DNA of 64,000 nucleotides from Ulvibacterium sp965228935. GTDB taxonomy: Bacteria; Bacteroidota; Bacteroidia; Flavobacteriales; Flavobacteriaceae. Both the position numbers and the translations under genes were made by a program. The notes under the pieces were generated by a model, which saw nothing but the letters and a program-made list of their open reading frames with translations, did no database searches and was not told the origin of the DNA. The stretch spans positions 2,790,001 through 2,854,000 of the forward strand of contig NZ_OZ245846.1 in NCBI RefSeq assembly GCF_965228935.1, given 5' to 3'. Positions 17,324-27,086 of this stretch are shown one piece after another (position 1 is the stretch's first letter; the number at the start of each line of letters is the position of its first letter).

Positions 17324-18373
17324 ATGAAAGACAATTCAAAACACGCCCGTACCAGACGTAAATTTTTAAAAAATTCAGCAGCCTTGGCCACGGGAATTGT
17401 ATTGAGCGAGCCTTTGGTTTTCGGAGCACCTTCAATTCTGTCCTCATACAACCAAAACGACTCCAAAATAAATGGGGTACAGATAGGGTGTATCACCTAC
17501 TCATTTAGGGATATGACGGATCAAAGTGCCGAGGCTACTCTACAATATGTATTGGATGCGGGTATAAACGCCATTGAATTGATGGGCGACCCTGCTGAAC
17601 ATTTTGCAGGAAAACCAAAAAATCCGGTGGATCGTAGGGTTTTTTATGGTATGATGCGCAAAAGTAAGAGCGGTGGACTTACCCAGAATCAAATCAAGGA
17701 ATTTGAGGAAATGAAATCCCAATTGGAGAATCATAGAAAGGTGGTGGCCGATTGGCGCTCAACCGTAGGTATGGGCAAGTTTGAGCAACTCAAAAAAATG
17801 TATACGGATAAAGGGGTACATATCTATGCCTTTAAGCCGAACGCCTTTGGTGTAAAAAATACGGATGCAGAGATTGATTATGGTCTCCGAGCCGCCAAGG
17901 TATTGGGAGCCGATCATGTAACCTTGGAGTTGCCGGGCAATGACGCCCATACACGTAAATTGGGCATTATGGCCGCGAAGCATGGGATGAACGTGGCCTA
18001 TCATGGACATACCCAACAAACCCCGACTTTTTGGGATACGGCCTTAAAACAGTCCGAACACAATATGCTGAATCTGGATTTGGGCCATTACATCGCCGGC
18101 GGTAATACCGATGCCCTGGAGCTTATACAAAGTAAACATGAACGTATAAGTAGCATGCACTTAAAGGACAGAAAAAATCCTGAAAATGGACAGGCCAATA
18201 TGTCCTTTGGAAAAGGGGATACCCCCATTGTAGAAGTGCTACAGCTTATGCGGGATAAGAAGTACACCTATCCGGTTTCCATTGAATTGGAATACGAGGT
18301 GCCCCAGGATTCAAACCCCGTTAAGGAAGTGGCCAAATGTTTGGAGTATTGTAGAAAGGCTTTGGAGGGTTAG
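17324..18373 (+). CDS. Tat-exported sugar phosphate isomerase/epimerase-like TIM barrel protein
   Basis: The protein has 349 residues from the ATG at 17324 (an in-frame ATG at 17306 would add six). It has a twin-arginine signal RRKFLKNSAALATG and so is likely exported folded. The xylose-isomerase-like TIM barrel domain shows INAIELMGDP at one strand end, MNVAYHGHT, MLNLDLGHY, SSMHLKDR and PVSIELEYE, giving the usual Glu/His/Asp metal ligands. Periplasmic members act on keto-sugars in some Bacteroidota. Here the substrate is unknown. Confidence 0.87.
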   Translation: MKDNSKHARTRRKFLKNSAALATGIVLSEPLVFGAPSILSSYNQNDSKINGVQIGCITYSFRDMTDQSAEATLQYVLDAGINAIELMGDPAEHFAGKPKNPVDRRVFYGMMRKSKSGGLTQNQIKEFEEMKSQLENHRKVVADWRSTVGMGKFEQLKKMYTDKGVHIYAFKPNAFGVKNTDAEIDYGLRAAKVLGADHVTLELPGNDAHTRKLGIMAAKHGMNVAYHGHTQQTPTFWDTALKQSEHNMLNLDLGHYIAGGNTDALELIQSKHERISSMHLKDRKNPENGQANMSFGKGDTPIVEVLQLMRDKKYTYPVSIELEYEVPQDSNPVKEVAKCLEYCRKALEG

Positions 18374-18417
18374 AAAAGGATTAGCCTATGAAATCCGATT
18401 CCACGCGTAAATTTTTG

Positions 18418-19683
18418 TTAGGGATTCAGCATTTTATTCAGTCCTTCCCTGTCGAATAATATTCTACCCACCTTAATATCGGACCAACCTTTTTTCAATT
18501 TATAGGTAAATTCGGGTTTACCCTCGATAAGCTCACAATCTATATAGTAATTTGAGACTTTTTCGTTTGAAACATTTTTTAATTGTTGGATATGGGTGGA
18601 CAGTATGAAGTAGGAATTGTCATATTTGCTCAAACCATTTATGGTCGTTTTACAGATCTCGAAACCATCCTCAACATTTGTACCGCTAAAAAGCTCATCA
18701 AAGACCGCAAAACATCTTTTCCCCTTGGAGGCATTTTCAAGTACGTTTTTAAGGTTCATAACCTCGGTCATAAAATGACTGTAACCTTTTAAAATGTCAT
18801 CCCTTCTATTGATATGGATGGAGAAATGATCGCAAAAAGGGATTTCTCCAGCAGATGCCGGTATTCCCAATCCAAGATGTCCAAAATACATACAAAGTCC
18901 AACCGCTTTGAGAAAGGTGGATTTCCCGGACATATTCGGGCCATTCAAAACCATCACATTACTGGTGGTTTCGAAGTTGTTCTTTACGGGCTTAGCTATC
19001 AAGGGGTGATAAAATTCGAGAAGTTTTATGCCCTTTTCATTGATACTTGGAAAAATGAAGCCGTGCTTAAGAATCCCTAGGTTTATGGATAGATACGCCT
19101 CGAACCTGAACAACTCTCGCCAAAAGGTAGATATCATTCCCCTCCCTTTAAGTTCACTAATTTTTCCCGTTAAATCAATTATATGCTTGTCCTTTAGTCT
19201 ATTTTCCCTTACAAGATTTTCATATTTTTTTAGCTCGAAGTTTGAAAGAAATTGCAATATTCGTCCGATGTTGGAACGATAGCCTTCTGGAAATTGTTTT
19301 ATGTCTAGCCGAACAAAATATTTTGATTCCAGGCGATGAAAAAGTAATATGAGCTGATTAAGCTTGCTTCTGTAACTTGTTTTCTCCTTTTTTGAAGCGA
19401 ATAACCTGTAGCGAAACTTTCTTTGGGATAGATCCTCAATTTTCGCATCATTTAGAAAAAAATGAACTTCATTTAAGTATAGGATGGTATAGGAGTACTC
19501 CCGTAGAATTTTGTTGTTGGCGGTAAACCCTTTGAGAATATTTTGGCGTTCGAGAATTTCGAAAGTAGATGCCAAGGGGGTTTCTAATATTTTAAGAATT
19601 TGTTTTTTGCTGAAGGTATTTAGCGAATGGTCGAATAGGGGCAAAACCTCCTTCTCGATATTTAAGTCCTGTACATTGTTCAT
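18418..19683 (-). CDS. MutS-related ATPase lacking the mismatch-recognition domain
   Basis: The 421-residue protein matches only the core and ATPase domains of MutS: Walker A GPNMSGKST (about residues 248-256), Walker B CFAVFDELFSGT (about 326-337) and the D-loop/His ILSTHIQQL. The N-terminal mismatch-binding and connector domains are absent, as is a Smr nuclease domain. Bacteroidota carry several such short MutS-like proteins with no known role. It lies alone and is AT-richer than its neighbours. Confidence 0.88.
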   Translation of the reverse strand: MNNVQDLNIEKEVLPLFDHSLNTFSKKQILKILETPLASTFEILERQNILKGFTANNKILREYSYTILYLNEVHFFLNDAKIEDLSQRKFRYRLFASKKEKTSYRSKLNQLILLFHRLESKYFVRLDIKQFPEGYRSNIGRILQFLSNFELKKYENLVRENRLKDKHIIDLTGKISELKGRGMISTFWRELFRFEAYLSINLGILKHGFIFPSINEKGIKLLEFYHPLIAKPVKNNFETTSNVMVLNGPNMSGKSTFLKAVGLCMYFGHLGLGIPASAGEIPFCDHFSIHINRRDDILKGYSHFMTEVMNLKNVLENASKGKRCFAVFDELFSGTNVEDGFEICKTTINGLSKYDNSYFILSTHIQQLKNVSNEKVSNYYIDCELIEGKPEFTYKLKKGWSDIKVGRILFDREGLNKMLNP

Positions 19684-19783
19684 TCTTTATTTTAAAGAAA
19701 TGTGCGGTTAAGTTACAAATAACCATTGGGAATGAATATGTGGGATACCTTGCGGACTTTTTGTTATTTGGATGCGTTTGCCT

Positions 19784-22249
19784 TCAATCCAACATAAACA
19801 GGGCGTTGGCGACAAAGAGTTTGCCATTTTCCCAAAAACCACGAAAAAGGGGATTGTCCACTAGATAGACTACTTTACCTTCCCCGTACTTTTCGACTCC
19901 AAAGACCAGGGTCCGGTTCATTTTTTTCTGGGCCTCAATTCCTGCAAAGCCGGCTACGGGTACCTGTGTGCCTTCCTCCAGATAAACCACTGAACCGGTA
20001 TCCAGGTAATCGTAGGCATAACTTTTCTGTTTTAAGGTAAAATAGATGTCGCCATATCCGAACGCCAGTGGATGAGTAGGGTCTACCTTGGCCCTAAAAA
20101 TGGCACCCTTGATCTCCTTCTTCAGCTGCTCACGGGCAGTTTCCTCATATGGGAACAGGTTTTCCATGGAATCCTTTTGGGCTTCTTTTTGTTTTAGACC
20201 AAAGCCATTGTTTACGGCCAAGCCCTGGATGGCCCCACCCATAGCTATGAGTCGGCCTCCATTGGCCACCCATTTTTTAAGCTTTTGCAATTTTTCGGCC
20301 CCCATGAAATCCGCATAACCGTTACCACCTGGCAGAATCAGGACATCATAGAGGGATAAATCGACACTTTCCAGATAACTTGTATCGATAATCGTAACCG
20401 GGTAGTGCAATTGCTGCTCAAAAAAGTGCCATATTTCACCAAAACGTAAGGTAGAGGTAGGTTCGCCGGACAGCATCGCGACTTTTACATCAGGTACCAT
20501 ACGCACATATTCCGATCCAAAGTCCTTACCACTCTCAACGAAACCGGTATCCGTCTTATCCAAGGCAATACGGTGCCTATGGGCAATTTCTGTTAAGAGC
20601 GGGATAAAATTCTTGGTATTCTCGTTATCCTTCCTGGTAATGATCAAACTTCCCCGGTCATATTTTTTACCATGGGTGGTAAATGGCTTTTTGGCATAGC
20701 GAACCCTGATTTTTTCTTGTAAGAGCTGGGCCAAAAAACGGGCATCCTTCATACTCCTCCAATCGGTAACATAGGCATAGGTGTCTTCGGAAAGGTTGAT
20801 TCCTTTAGGTGGGCGGTCACTCCAAGAATTACCCGTATTGGCTTCAATCTTTGTCTCGGAGGCCAAGGCATCCAGACCGTAGGCATAGGGCAGGGACCAG
20901 GCCGTAATATCATAGGTAAGGGAATCGCTCAGTTTTGCATCGGGTTCAAAAAGTACCTTTACCAAAGTTCCTTTGGGCTGATCTGTAGAGATGACCATAC
21001 TTTTTTCGGAGCTTTTGATGTTGCCTGTTTTTCCGGTCATATACCGGAATCCTTTTGCGGTACCTCCTTTTCCCGAACTATATACAATTTGATGTTGATC
21101 CAATAATTGGGCAAGCGCATCTAATTTGTCCGTGTCCCCATTAAGAAGATAACTCTTGTATCTGTATTTTTTGTTCCTGTAGAACTTCTTGAACTCCGTA
21201 TTTAGTTTCTCGGCATTCTTTGCGGATATTTCCACCGTGGATAATCCGGTAGTGTGATGATGCGCAATTCTATCCTTAAGGGTAAGGGTATCCCCAATTT
21301 GTGTAATGATGCCCAAACCGGCCTTTCCGCTCCCACCTTGCTCATAGGTCATTCCAATTCCGCCGTTGTACGTAGGGTAGGTATCTCCGTAGCTGGGATA
21401 CAGCAAATCAAAAGACTCCTTGGTGAAATAGAACCATCCTTCGGCATCGAAATATTTAGCATGATTTTTTCCGATAGCTATCTGAAAGGACTTTTGAAAA
21501 TTGGTGATTACCTCGTGGTAAGGTTCCGCGGCCGGAGCAAAGTAATAGGGCTCGTCTACACCTTGCTCATGAAAATCCACATGTACGTGGGGCAACCATT
21601 TGTTGAACACTTTTAGGCGTTGTCGGCTTTCCAATTGTGTAAGCCAGGCCCAATCCCTATTCAGGTCGAACATATAATGGTTGCTACGACCTGTCCACCA
21701 TCCCTGATGGTGTTCCGTACTGTTGGGATCCACAGTATAGGGGGTGTTTTTATATTGATTGTACCAATTCACATAACGGTCACGTCCATCGGGATTTAAA
21801 CAAGGATCAATAATTACCACGGTATTCCTTAGGTAATTGCTATGTTCTGTCAAAAGTGCGTGGATGGTCTTCATGGAAGCTTCCGTACTCACGCTCTCAT
21901 TGCCATGAACATTGTAACTAAGCCAAACGATAACTTTTGAAGCATTGCTCTCACCTTGCATACCACGCAAATGCTCCTTGCGGATATTCTCCAGATTCCC
22001 CATATTCTCGGCACTGGAAAGGTAAGCCAATAAAAGAGGGCGCCGTTCATTCGTTTGGCCGTATTCCACCAGTTGCAAACGGTCGGGCACCTTTTCCGCC
22101 AGATACTGGTAGTAATCTACCACCTGATGATGCCGGGTAAATTGGGTTCCCAGAGGATATCCCAGAAATTCGGAAGGCGATTTCAAGTCCTGCGGAACTG
22201 CCGAAAGGGACAAAGTGCCAAGCAATAGCGTGAGTAAAAACTGCTTCAT
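19784..22249 (-). CDS. M14 family zinc carboxypeptidase with a C-terminal GATase-like domain
   Basis: The 821-residue protein has a signal peptide (MKQFLLTLLLGTLSLSAVPQ). The M14 domain spans about residues 35-350: NVHGNES supplies the HxxE zinc ligands, NPDGRDRYVNW the substrate-binding Arg region, HVDFHEQGVDEPYYF the third ligand, and MTYEQGG the catalytic Glu. The C-terminal part (about 575-690) resembles a class I glutamine amidotransferase fold (VKVAMLSGEP, YDVLILPGGNGYADF, GGRLIAMGGAIQGL). It is probably a secreted peptidase of broad use. The gene stands alone. Confidence 0.88.
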   Translation of the reverse strand: MKQFLLTLLLGTLSLSAVPQDLKSPSEFLGYPLGTQFTRHHQVVDYYQYLAEKVPDRLQLVEYGQTNERRPLLLAYLSSAENMGNLENIRKEHLRGMQGESNASKVIVWLSYNVHGNESVSTEASMKTIHALLTEHSNYLRNTVVIIDPCLNPDGRDRYVNWYNQYKNTPYTVDPNSTEHHQGWWTGRSNHYMFDLNRDWAWLTQLESRQRLKVFNKWLPHVHVDFHEQGVDEPYYFAPAAEPYHEVITNFQKSFQIAIGKNHAKYFDAEGWFYFTKESFDLLYPSYGDTYPTYNGGIGMTYEQGGSGKAGLGIITQIGDTLTLKDRIAHHHTTGLSTVEISAKNAEKLNTEFKKFYRNKKYRYKSYLLNGDTDKLDALAQLLDQHQIVYSSGKGGTAKGFRYMTGKTGNIKSSEKSMVISTDQPKGTLVKVLFEPDAKLSDSLTYDITAWSLPYAYGLDALASETKIEANTGNSWSDRPPKGINLSEDTYAYVTDWRSMKDARFLAQLLQEKIRVRYAKKPFTTHGKKYDRGSLIITRKDNENTKNFIPLLTEIAHRHRIALDKTDTGFVESGKDFGSEYVRMVPDVKVAMLSGEPTSTLRFGEIWHFFEQQLHYPVTIIDTSYLESVDLSLYDVLILPGGNGYADFMGAEKLQKLKKWVANGGRLIAMGGAIQGLAVNNGFGLKQKEAQKDSMENLFPYEETAREQLKKEIKGAIFRAKVDPTHPLAFGYGDIYFTLKQKSYAYDYLDTGSVVYLEEGTQVPVAGFAGIEAQKKMNRTLVFGVEKYGEGKVVYLVDNPLFRGFWENGKLFVANALFMLD

Positions 22250-22403
22250 AAAGTGAGAATTAGATTTTGAAGTGGGTCAAATCTAACGATAATTGCATAA
22301 AAACGGCACCAAAATCCATCACCGACCCTAAATTCGGTTTAACGTATTTTTAGGAACTCCAAAAAGCGATAGTTTTATCTTTACGGGTATTTTCACCAAA
22401 CCT

Positions 22404-24011
22404 ATGGATATTGAATGTCTTCCCTTTGATCTCACTGGATATTTTTCGGAATTGATTTGTGATTATCTTGAGGAAAAAGAATCGCTCCGTTCTTTTTACC
22501 ATCGCTTTCCAAACTTGGAGAACTTTCGGAAACAGCTAGAGGAAAAGGCCAAGACTTTTCCACCGTCACGTAGGGAAGTGATTTATGAAGCACTTCAAAA
22601 ACAGTATCAAGGGGTTAACATCACAAAAAAAACAGAAACCCATATTCGGCAACTGAAGGAGCCGATCACATTTACGGTAGTTACAGGGCACCAGCTCAAT
22701 CTCTTTACCGGGCCCCTTTATTTTTTGTACAAGATTGTTTCCACGATAAACCTTACCCTTGAACTTAAAAAGACATATCCCAAATACAACTTTGTACCCG
22801 TATACTGGATGGCCACAGAAGACCACGATTTTGAAGAGATTAATTTTTTCAACTTTAAGGGTAGAAAAATACAATGGAACCCGGATGACCGTCCAGGAGG
22901 TGCCGTGGGGCACCTATCAACGAAGGGGCTGGACGAGGTTTATGAGGCCTTTGCCAATGAACTTGGAAATAATGGCAATGCCAGTGCCTTAAAAGAACTC
23001 TTTGAAAAGGCGTATTTGGAACACAAGAACCTTACCGATGCCACTAGGTATTTGGCCAATGTTCTTTTTGGGGAATATGGATTGGTAATCATCGATGGGG
23101 ATGATGTGGAGCTCAAAAGACAAATGATTCCCTATGTGAAAAAGGATATTTTGGAAAAGGTAGGGTTCCAAAAGGTATCTGAAACGATTTCCGGGTTGGA
23201 AGCACTTCCAAAGAAGTATGGTATTCAGGTCAATCCACGGGAAATCAATTATTTTTATCTGGCGGATGGTATTCGGGAACGGATTGTTGAAAAAGAGGGA
23301 AGATTTTACGTGAAGGAAACGGAGATAGAGTTTTCAAAAGATCAGCTGTTGACCGAACTGGAAGATCATCCGGACCGTTTTTCGCCCAATGTGATCATGC
23401 GACCGGTATATCAGGAGGTAATCCTGCCCAATCTTTGTTATATTGGAGGGGGAGGGGAATTGGCCTATTGGTTGGAGTTGCGATCCATGTTCGAGACTAT
23501 GGGCGTAACTTTTCCCATATTGACCCTGCGAAATTCTGCTTTGGTAATCACGAAAAAGCAGTATGACAAGTTACAGCGCCTAAATCTGTCAACAACCGAT
23601 TTATTCCTAAAACAAAGCAGTTTCATCAACAAGAAGATCAGGGAAATTTCCAATATCGATGTTGATTTTACTCCCCAAAAGAAGTATTTGGAGGAGCAGT
23701 TCAAAACACTCTACGATTTGGCAGAACTAACGGACAAATCCTTTTTGGGCGCGGTAAAGGCGCAGGAAGTAAAACAAAAAAAAGGGTTGGATAGGTTGGA
23801 AAAACGTCTGCTAAAGGCACAAAAACGAAAATTGGAGGATCATGTAACCCGAATTACGGAAATCCAGAATGAACTTTTCCCCAACCAATCGCTTCAGGAA
23901 CGCACCTTGAATTTTTCGGAACTCTATTTAGAGTTAGGGGACGAACTCATACCCCTATTGATGAAAGAATTAAAACCGCTGAGTCTAGAGTTTTTGATAT
24001 TGACCTATTGA
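22404..24011 (+). CDS. bshC: Bacillithiol biosynthesis cysteine-adding enzyme BshC
   Basis: BshC adds cysteine to glucosaminyl-malate in the last step of bacillithiol synthesis. The 535-residue protein is of the family length, begins MDIECLPFDLTGYFSELICDYL, and shows TVVTGHQLNLFTGPLYFLYKIVSTI, PVYWMATEDHDFEEIN and CYIGGGGELAYWLELR, all typical. The C-terminal third is a coiled coil (about residues 400-490). The gene is not linked to bshA or bshB here, which is common. Bacillithiol in Bacteroidota is known for several genera. Confidence 0.95.
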   Translation: MDIECLPFDLTGYFSELICDYLEEKESLRSFYHRFPNLENFRKQLEEKAKTFPPSRREVIYEALQKQYQGVNITKKTETHIRQLKEPITFTVVTGHQLNLFTGPLYFLYKIVSTINLTLELKKTYPKYNFVPVYWMATEDHDFEEINFFNFKGRKIQWNPDDRPGGAVGHLSTKGLDEVYEAFANELGNNGNASALKELFEKAYLEHKNLTDATRYLANVLFGEYGLVIIDGDDVELKRQMIPYVKKDILEKVGFQKVSETISGLEALPKKYGIQVNPREINYFYLADGIRERIVEKEGRFYVKETEIEFSKDQLLTELEDHPDRFSPNVIMRPVYQEVILPNLCYIGGGGELAYWLELRSMFETMGVTFPILTLRNSALVITKKQYDKLQRLNLSTTDLFLKQSSFINKKIREISNIDVDFTPQKKYLEEQFKTLYDLAELTDKSFLGAVKAQEVKQKKGLDRLEKRLLKAQKRKLEDHVTRITEIQNELFPNQSLQERTLNFSELYLELGDELIPLLMKELKPLSLEFLILTY

Positions 24012-24048
24012 TTTGCCGACAGTTCCTATTGTACTATTCATTGCAATC

Positions 24049-24600
24049 CTAAGGCACCAAAAATTCACTTTTCCACGAATTGTTTATTTTGGAGTGCTTT
24101 ATTCTTAGGTGATTAGGTCTCTGTAATTTCAGGTATTCAATTTTAAAAGGTTCTATTTCCACGATGCAAAAATAATTTTTGTCCTCGAGGTATTCCACGG
24201 CATCCGGATCTGAAATATCACTTCCGGGTGCTTCGGAGGTGGTATAGTCCTTTCGGCTACTCGGCTGGATTTCGTTCCAGTGTTTTTTCAGGATTTTGGG
24301 ATCGGTGTGGATACCGGCCAACCCTTCAATTTTAATCTGAATTAATTTTTTGGGATGATAAAAGAGAAGGCTTACCCTATTGTTTTCCTTGATGTGCAGA
24401 ATTTTTTTGGATCGTTGATCCGTATAAATGGAAAGATCTAAATTGTCCGATACTTTTCTGAGTACCACGGTGCGTAATCGCGGCATACGCTCCAAGCCTA
24501 CCGTGGCCATAGTACAATAATGGAAAGGGTGGCCCTTTTTAGTTGCACCTTCCCGTAATTCATTTGTCAATTCTTCCCAAATAATGGTATTCATTTTCAA
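24049..24600 (-). CDS. Pyridoxamine 5'-phosphate oxidase-like flavin protein
   Basis: A 183-residue protein of the PNPOx-like split-barrel FMN family. It starts MKMNTIIWEELTNEL and shows RLRTVVLRKV and LSIYTDQRSKKILHIKENNRVSLLFYHPKK, the usual FMN phosphate and flavin contacts, then LKLQRPNHLRIKH near the end as in PdxH C-termini. It is shorter than PdxH (about 215 residues) and may not act on pyridoxamine phosphate. It converges on bshC. Confidence 0.85.
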   Translation of the reverse strand: MKMNTIIWEELTNELREGATKKGHPFHYCTMATVGLERMPRLRTVVLRKVSDNLDLSIYTDQRSKKILHIKENNRVSLLFYHPKKLIQIKIEGLAGIHTDPKILKKHWNEIQPSSRKDYTTSEAPGSDISDPDAVEYLEDKNYFCIVEIEPFKIEYLKLQRPNHLRIKHSKINNSWKSEFLVP

Positions 24601-24741
24601 TGCTTTATACTTAAAGGTAAAAAAAATTGAATTATTAGGTAGGGTATTTTAGAAGTTGGTTGTTCTATAATAAATTGCTATGAATTTTTACTTAGTGTCA
24701 TAAATAAGTTCATGTGTTTAGGTTGGTTTTTTGATTTTGAC

Positions 24742-24775
24742 AAAAGCCTCGATGTAGGGTCGAGGCTTTTTCTTT
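24742..24775 (+). terminator. Terminator-like hairpin 1
   Basis: AAAAGCCTCGA and TCGAGGCTTTT form an 11-base-pair stem with a 7-base loop and a following T-rich tail on the plus strand. Confidence 0.75.
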
Positions 24776-24817
24776 AACCTAAACCTCTAAAATATGCCCC
24801 ACTATATATAAATTGAG

Positions 24818-24849
24818 AACCCCGACCGATAACTATCGGCGGGGTTTTG
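24818..24849 (+). terminator. Terminator-like hairpin 2
   Basis: AACCCCG and CGGGGTT pair, continued by CCGAT and ATCGG after one bulged A, with a 4-base loop. T4 follows on the plus strand. Confidence 0.7.
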
Positions 24850-25018
24850 TATTTGGATCCGTTTTTAATTAGGCATCATTTTAAAGACCCAAACAGGTTT
24901 GAGGATATCCTCTCTTGCTTAATTTTGTTGAAAACTCTAATAGTTCCAACCCTAAGACTGCATTAAATCACGCCCGCTGCTACCAAAGCTTGCGTCACGG
25001 AGTAAAACCTCAAGAATT

Positions 25019-27049
25019 CTATTCAATTGTATAGTTCTTTTTCTGTGGGCCCACTCCCTTCAGGGTAAGTGACTTCCATTCCTTGGGTAGGATGGGGTTC
25101 TTTTGTACGATACCTTCGTCCGTAATGTCCAATCCCCCAAAACCGAAAAGAACCACCTGCAACATCCCTCCGGCTCCGGTAGCAAAATAGGGGTTGTCAC
25201 TAGTGGCCGCCTCCGCCAAGGCACCAAAGGGAGGGCGTTTGTTCGGTTCATAACTCCTACGGAACAGGCGGTACGCCTCTTTGGCATTGCCCAAGCGGGC
25301 ATAGATGACCGCAAAGACCGATTGCCCCATAGCAGGACCCTCCTCCGCCAATTTGGGTTCATAGTATTTTAGATCCTTTAGAACGGTTGTTTCGTCATTC
25401 ACTACATCCAACGGATAGGTCAATAAATTTACGTCGGCCTGTTTTATACGTTCACCTTCATAGTTGGCATGCTCTTTTGTAGTACCATCTGGAAATTTCA
25501 ATATCCTGATTTTGGAAGCTACCTCTACCCATTCTGGATCAGGCCTTTCCCCAACTTTGTTTGCTGCGAGGGCGGCGAACTCCAGAGCGGTAATGGCAGA
25601 TCCGTTGGTAAAGGCGTTATCATCTACGTTCGGGGCAAATTCGTTGGCCCCTACCACGTTTTTGATACTGTAGGTGCCGTCCTCATTTTTAGTAGATCTA
25701 CTCACCCAATAATCGGCTACCTCCTTCATTAGGGGATAGCCTTTTTCCTTTAACCATTCCAGATTTTTGGTAACCCGATAATAGTTCCAAAAGGCAATGG
25801 ATACATCTGCCGTAATATGATGCTCAAAGGTTCCCGTCAATGCCCAAGCAGGGGTCGCCTCTTCACCAGTGTCATCGCTTTCCCAAGGGAACATGGCCCC
25901 TTTGTACCCAAAATTGATGGCTTTCTCCTTGGCCTTCCCCAGTCTATCCGACCGATAATTCACCAATGAACGGGCAATATCCTGATTGAGCATCAATAGG
26001 GGAGGGAACATCCATAGTTCCGTGTCCCAGAAAATATGTCCATTGTAGTTTTGGGAGGAGAGCCCCATAGGCGCAATACTCAAATCCGAATCCCCACGGG
26101 AGAAAGCGTAAAGATGATAGAGTGCCAAACGCACATCCAATTGATCTTGGAGATTCCCTTCAATAATGATGTCCCCTTCCCATAAATCGGCCCATAATTT
26201 TTTGTGTTGATCCAAAAGATCTTTCCGCGGGGTGAGAAGGTTGAAAATTACAAAGCGTTCCGACTCCGTTTGGGGATCTTCGAAATCTTGGGAGGAGCAT
26301 TCGGCTCCCGTCCAGGCAAATTCAAACTCTTCTCCCTTTTTGAGTTCTTTTTCAAAGGAGAGTCGGTTATCGTATTCCGATACTTTTTCATGGATTAACT
26401 TGGGTCTTTGATGTTCCCGGGTAGAGTTAATGGCATGCCAAATAAAAGTGGCGGACGTACCTACTGTATGTTTTCCCATTCTGCTTTTGGCTACCGTCTG
26501 AAGGATGGGCATCGTGGTCTCCAAATCCTGTAACACCCGAAATGTACTAAGGGGTTCCAAGTACTCTTCCGGAGTGCTGATCTTACCAGTTGCCTTAACG
26601 GAAATTGATTTTGTAGGAATTATTTTAATATCCACATAACCAGAATATTGAACGTTTCTAAGTGCATAAACAGTATAAGTAATTCTGGCTTTGTCCCTAA
26701 AGCTAAAAGAGGTGGTGAAAGCAGCCGTTTTCATATCCAGGGCCTGTTCAAAATCACTTATGTTTTCCTCGGTTATCTTTTCCCCATCTATCTCCAAATC
26801 CAAATTGGCAAAGTTCATTCCCAGCAGGATTTTGCTTACCCCTAAGGGCGATTCCTTGTCATAGACATTGTTTAAAATAATGGATTTGGTTTGAAAGGGC
26901 TTATCCTCTGGCAGAATACCGATCCGACCGTTAGCAGTAACGATTCCGGTATACTTCTCTACTTTTCCGGAAGAGATAGTCCAACCGGTTTCCTGGGCCT
27001 GTAAGGCAAAACAAAAAAGCATGGATAGGAACGCTGTTTTAGTCTTCAT
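25019..27049 (-). CDS. Glycoside hydrolase family 65 protein
   Basis: The 676-residue protein has a signal peptide (MKTKTAFLSMLFCFALQAQ). The N-terminal ~270 residues form a beta-sandwich; the (alpha/alpha)6 barrel follows. GHIFWDTELWMFPPLLML marks the start of the catalytic barrel, and GANEFAPNVDDNAFTNG contains the general acid Glu. The layout resembles the hydrolytic GH65 branch (ATHL1, acid trehalase) more than the cytoplasmic maltose phosphorylases, and export also favours hydrolysis. The substrate is probably an alpha-glucosidic disaccharide. It stands next to the SIMPL gene. Confidence 0.88.
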   Translation of the reverse strand: MKTKTAFLSMLFCFALQAQETGWTISSGKVEKYTGIVTANGRIGILPEDKPFQTKSIILNNVYDKESPLGVSKILLGMNFANLDLEIDGEKITEENISDFEQALDMKTAAFTTSFSFRDKARITYTVYALRNVQYSGYVDIKIIPTKSISVKATGKISTPEEYLEPLSTFRVLQDLETTMPILQTVAKSRMGKHTVGTSATFIWHAINSTREHQRPKLIHEKVSEYDNRLSFEKELKKGEEFEFAWTGAECSSQDFEDPQTESERFVIFNLLTPRKDLLDQHKKLWADLWEGDIIIEGNLQDQLDVRLALYHLYAFSRGDSDLSIAPMGLSSQNYNGHIFWDTELWMFPPLLMLNQDIARSLVNYRSDRLGKAKEKAINFGYKGAMFPWESDDTGEEATPAWALTGTFEHHITADVSIAFWNYYRVTKNLEWLKEKGYPLMKEVADYWVSRSTKNEDGTYSIKNVVGANEFAPNVDDNAFTNGSAITALEFAALAANKVGERPDPEWVEVASKIRILKFPDGTTKEHANYEGERIKQADVNLLTYPLDVVNDETTVLKDLKYYEPKLAEEGPAMGQSVFAVIYARLGNAKEAYRLFRRSYEPNKRPPFGALAEAATSDNPYFATGAGGMLQVVLFGFGGLDITDEGIVQKNPILPKEWKSLTLKGVGPQKKNYTIE

Positions 27050-27086
27050 AATTTTTAAGGTTGAGTTAGTTATTTTTCAATCGAAT

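Larger units (their letters stand above)
24601..25018. other. Gene-free gap with two tandem terminator hairpins
   Basis: This 418-base AT-rich gap lies between the start of the flavin protein gene and the end of the GH65 gene. I see no open reading frame of note and no tRNA. It contains two hairpins oriented as terminators for plus-strand transcription, although no plus-strand gene lies just upstream. A small plus-strand RNA starting in 24610-24730 is possible. Confidence 0.6.
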
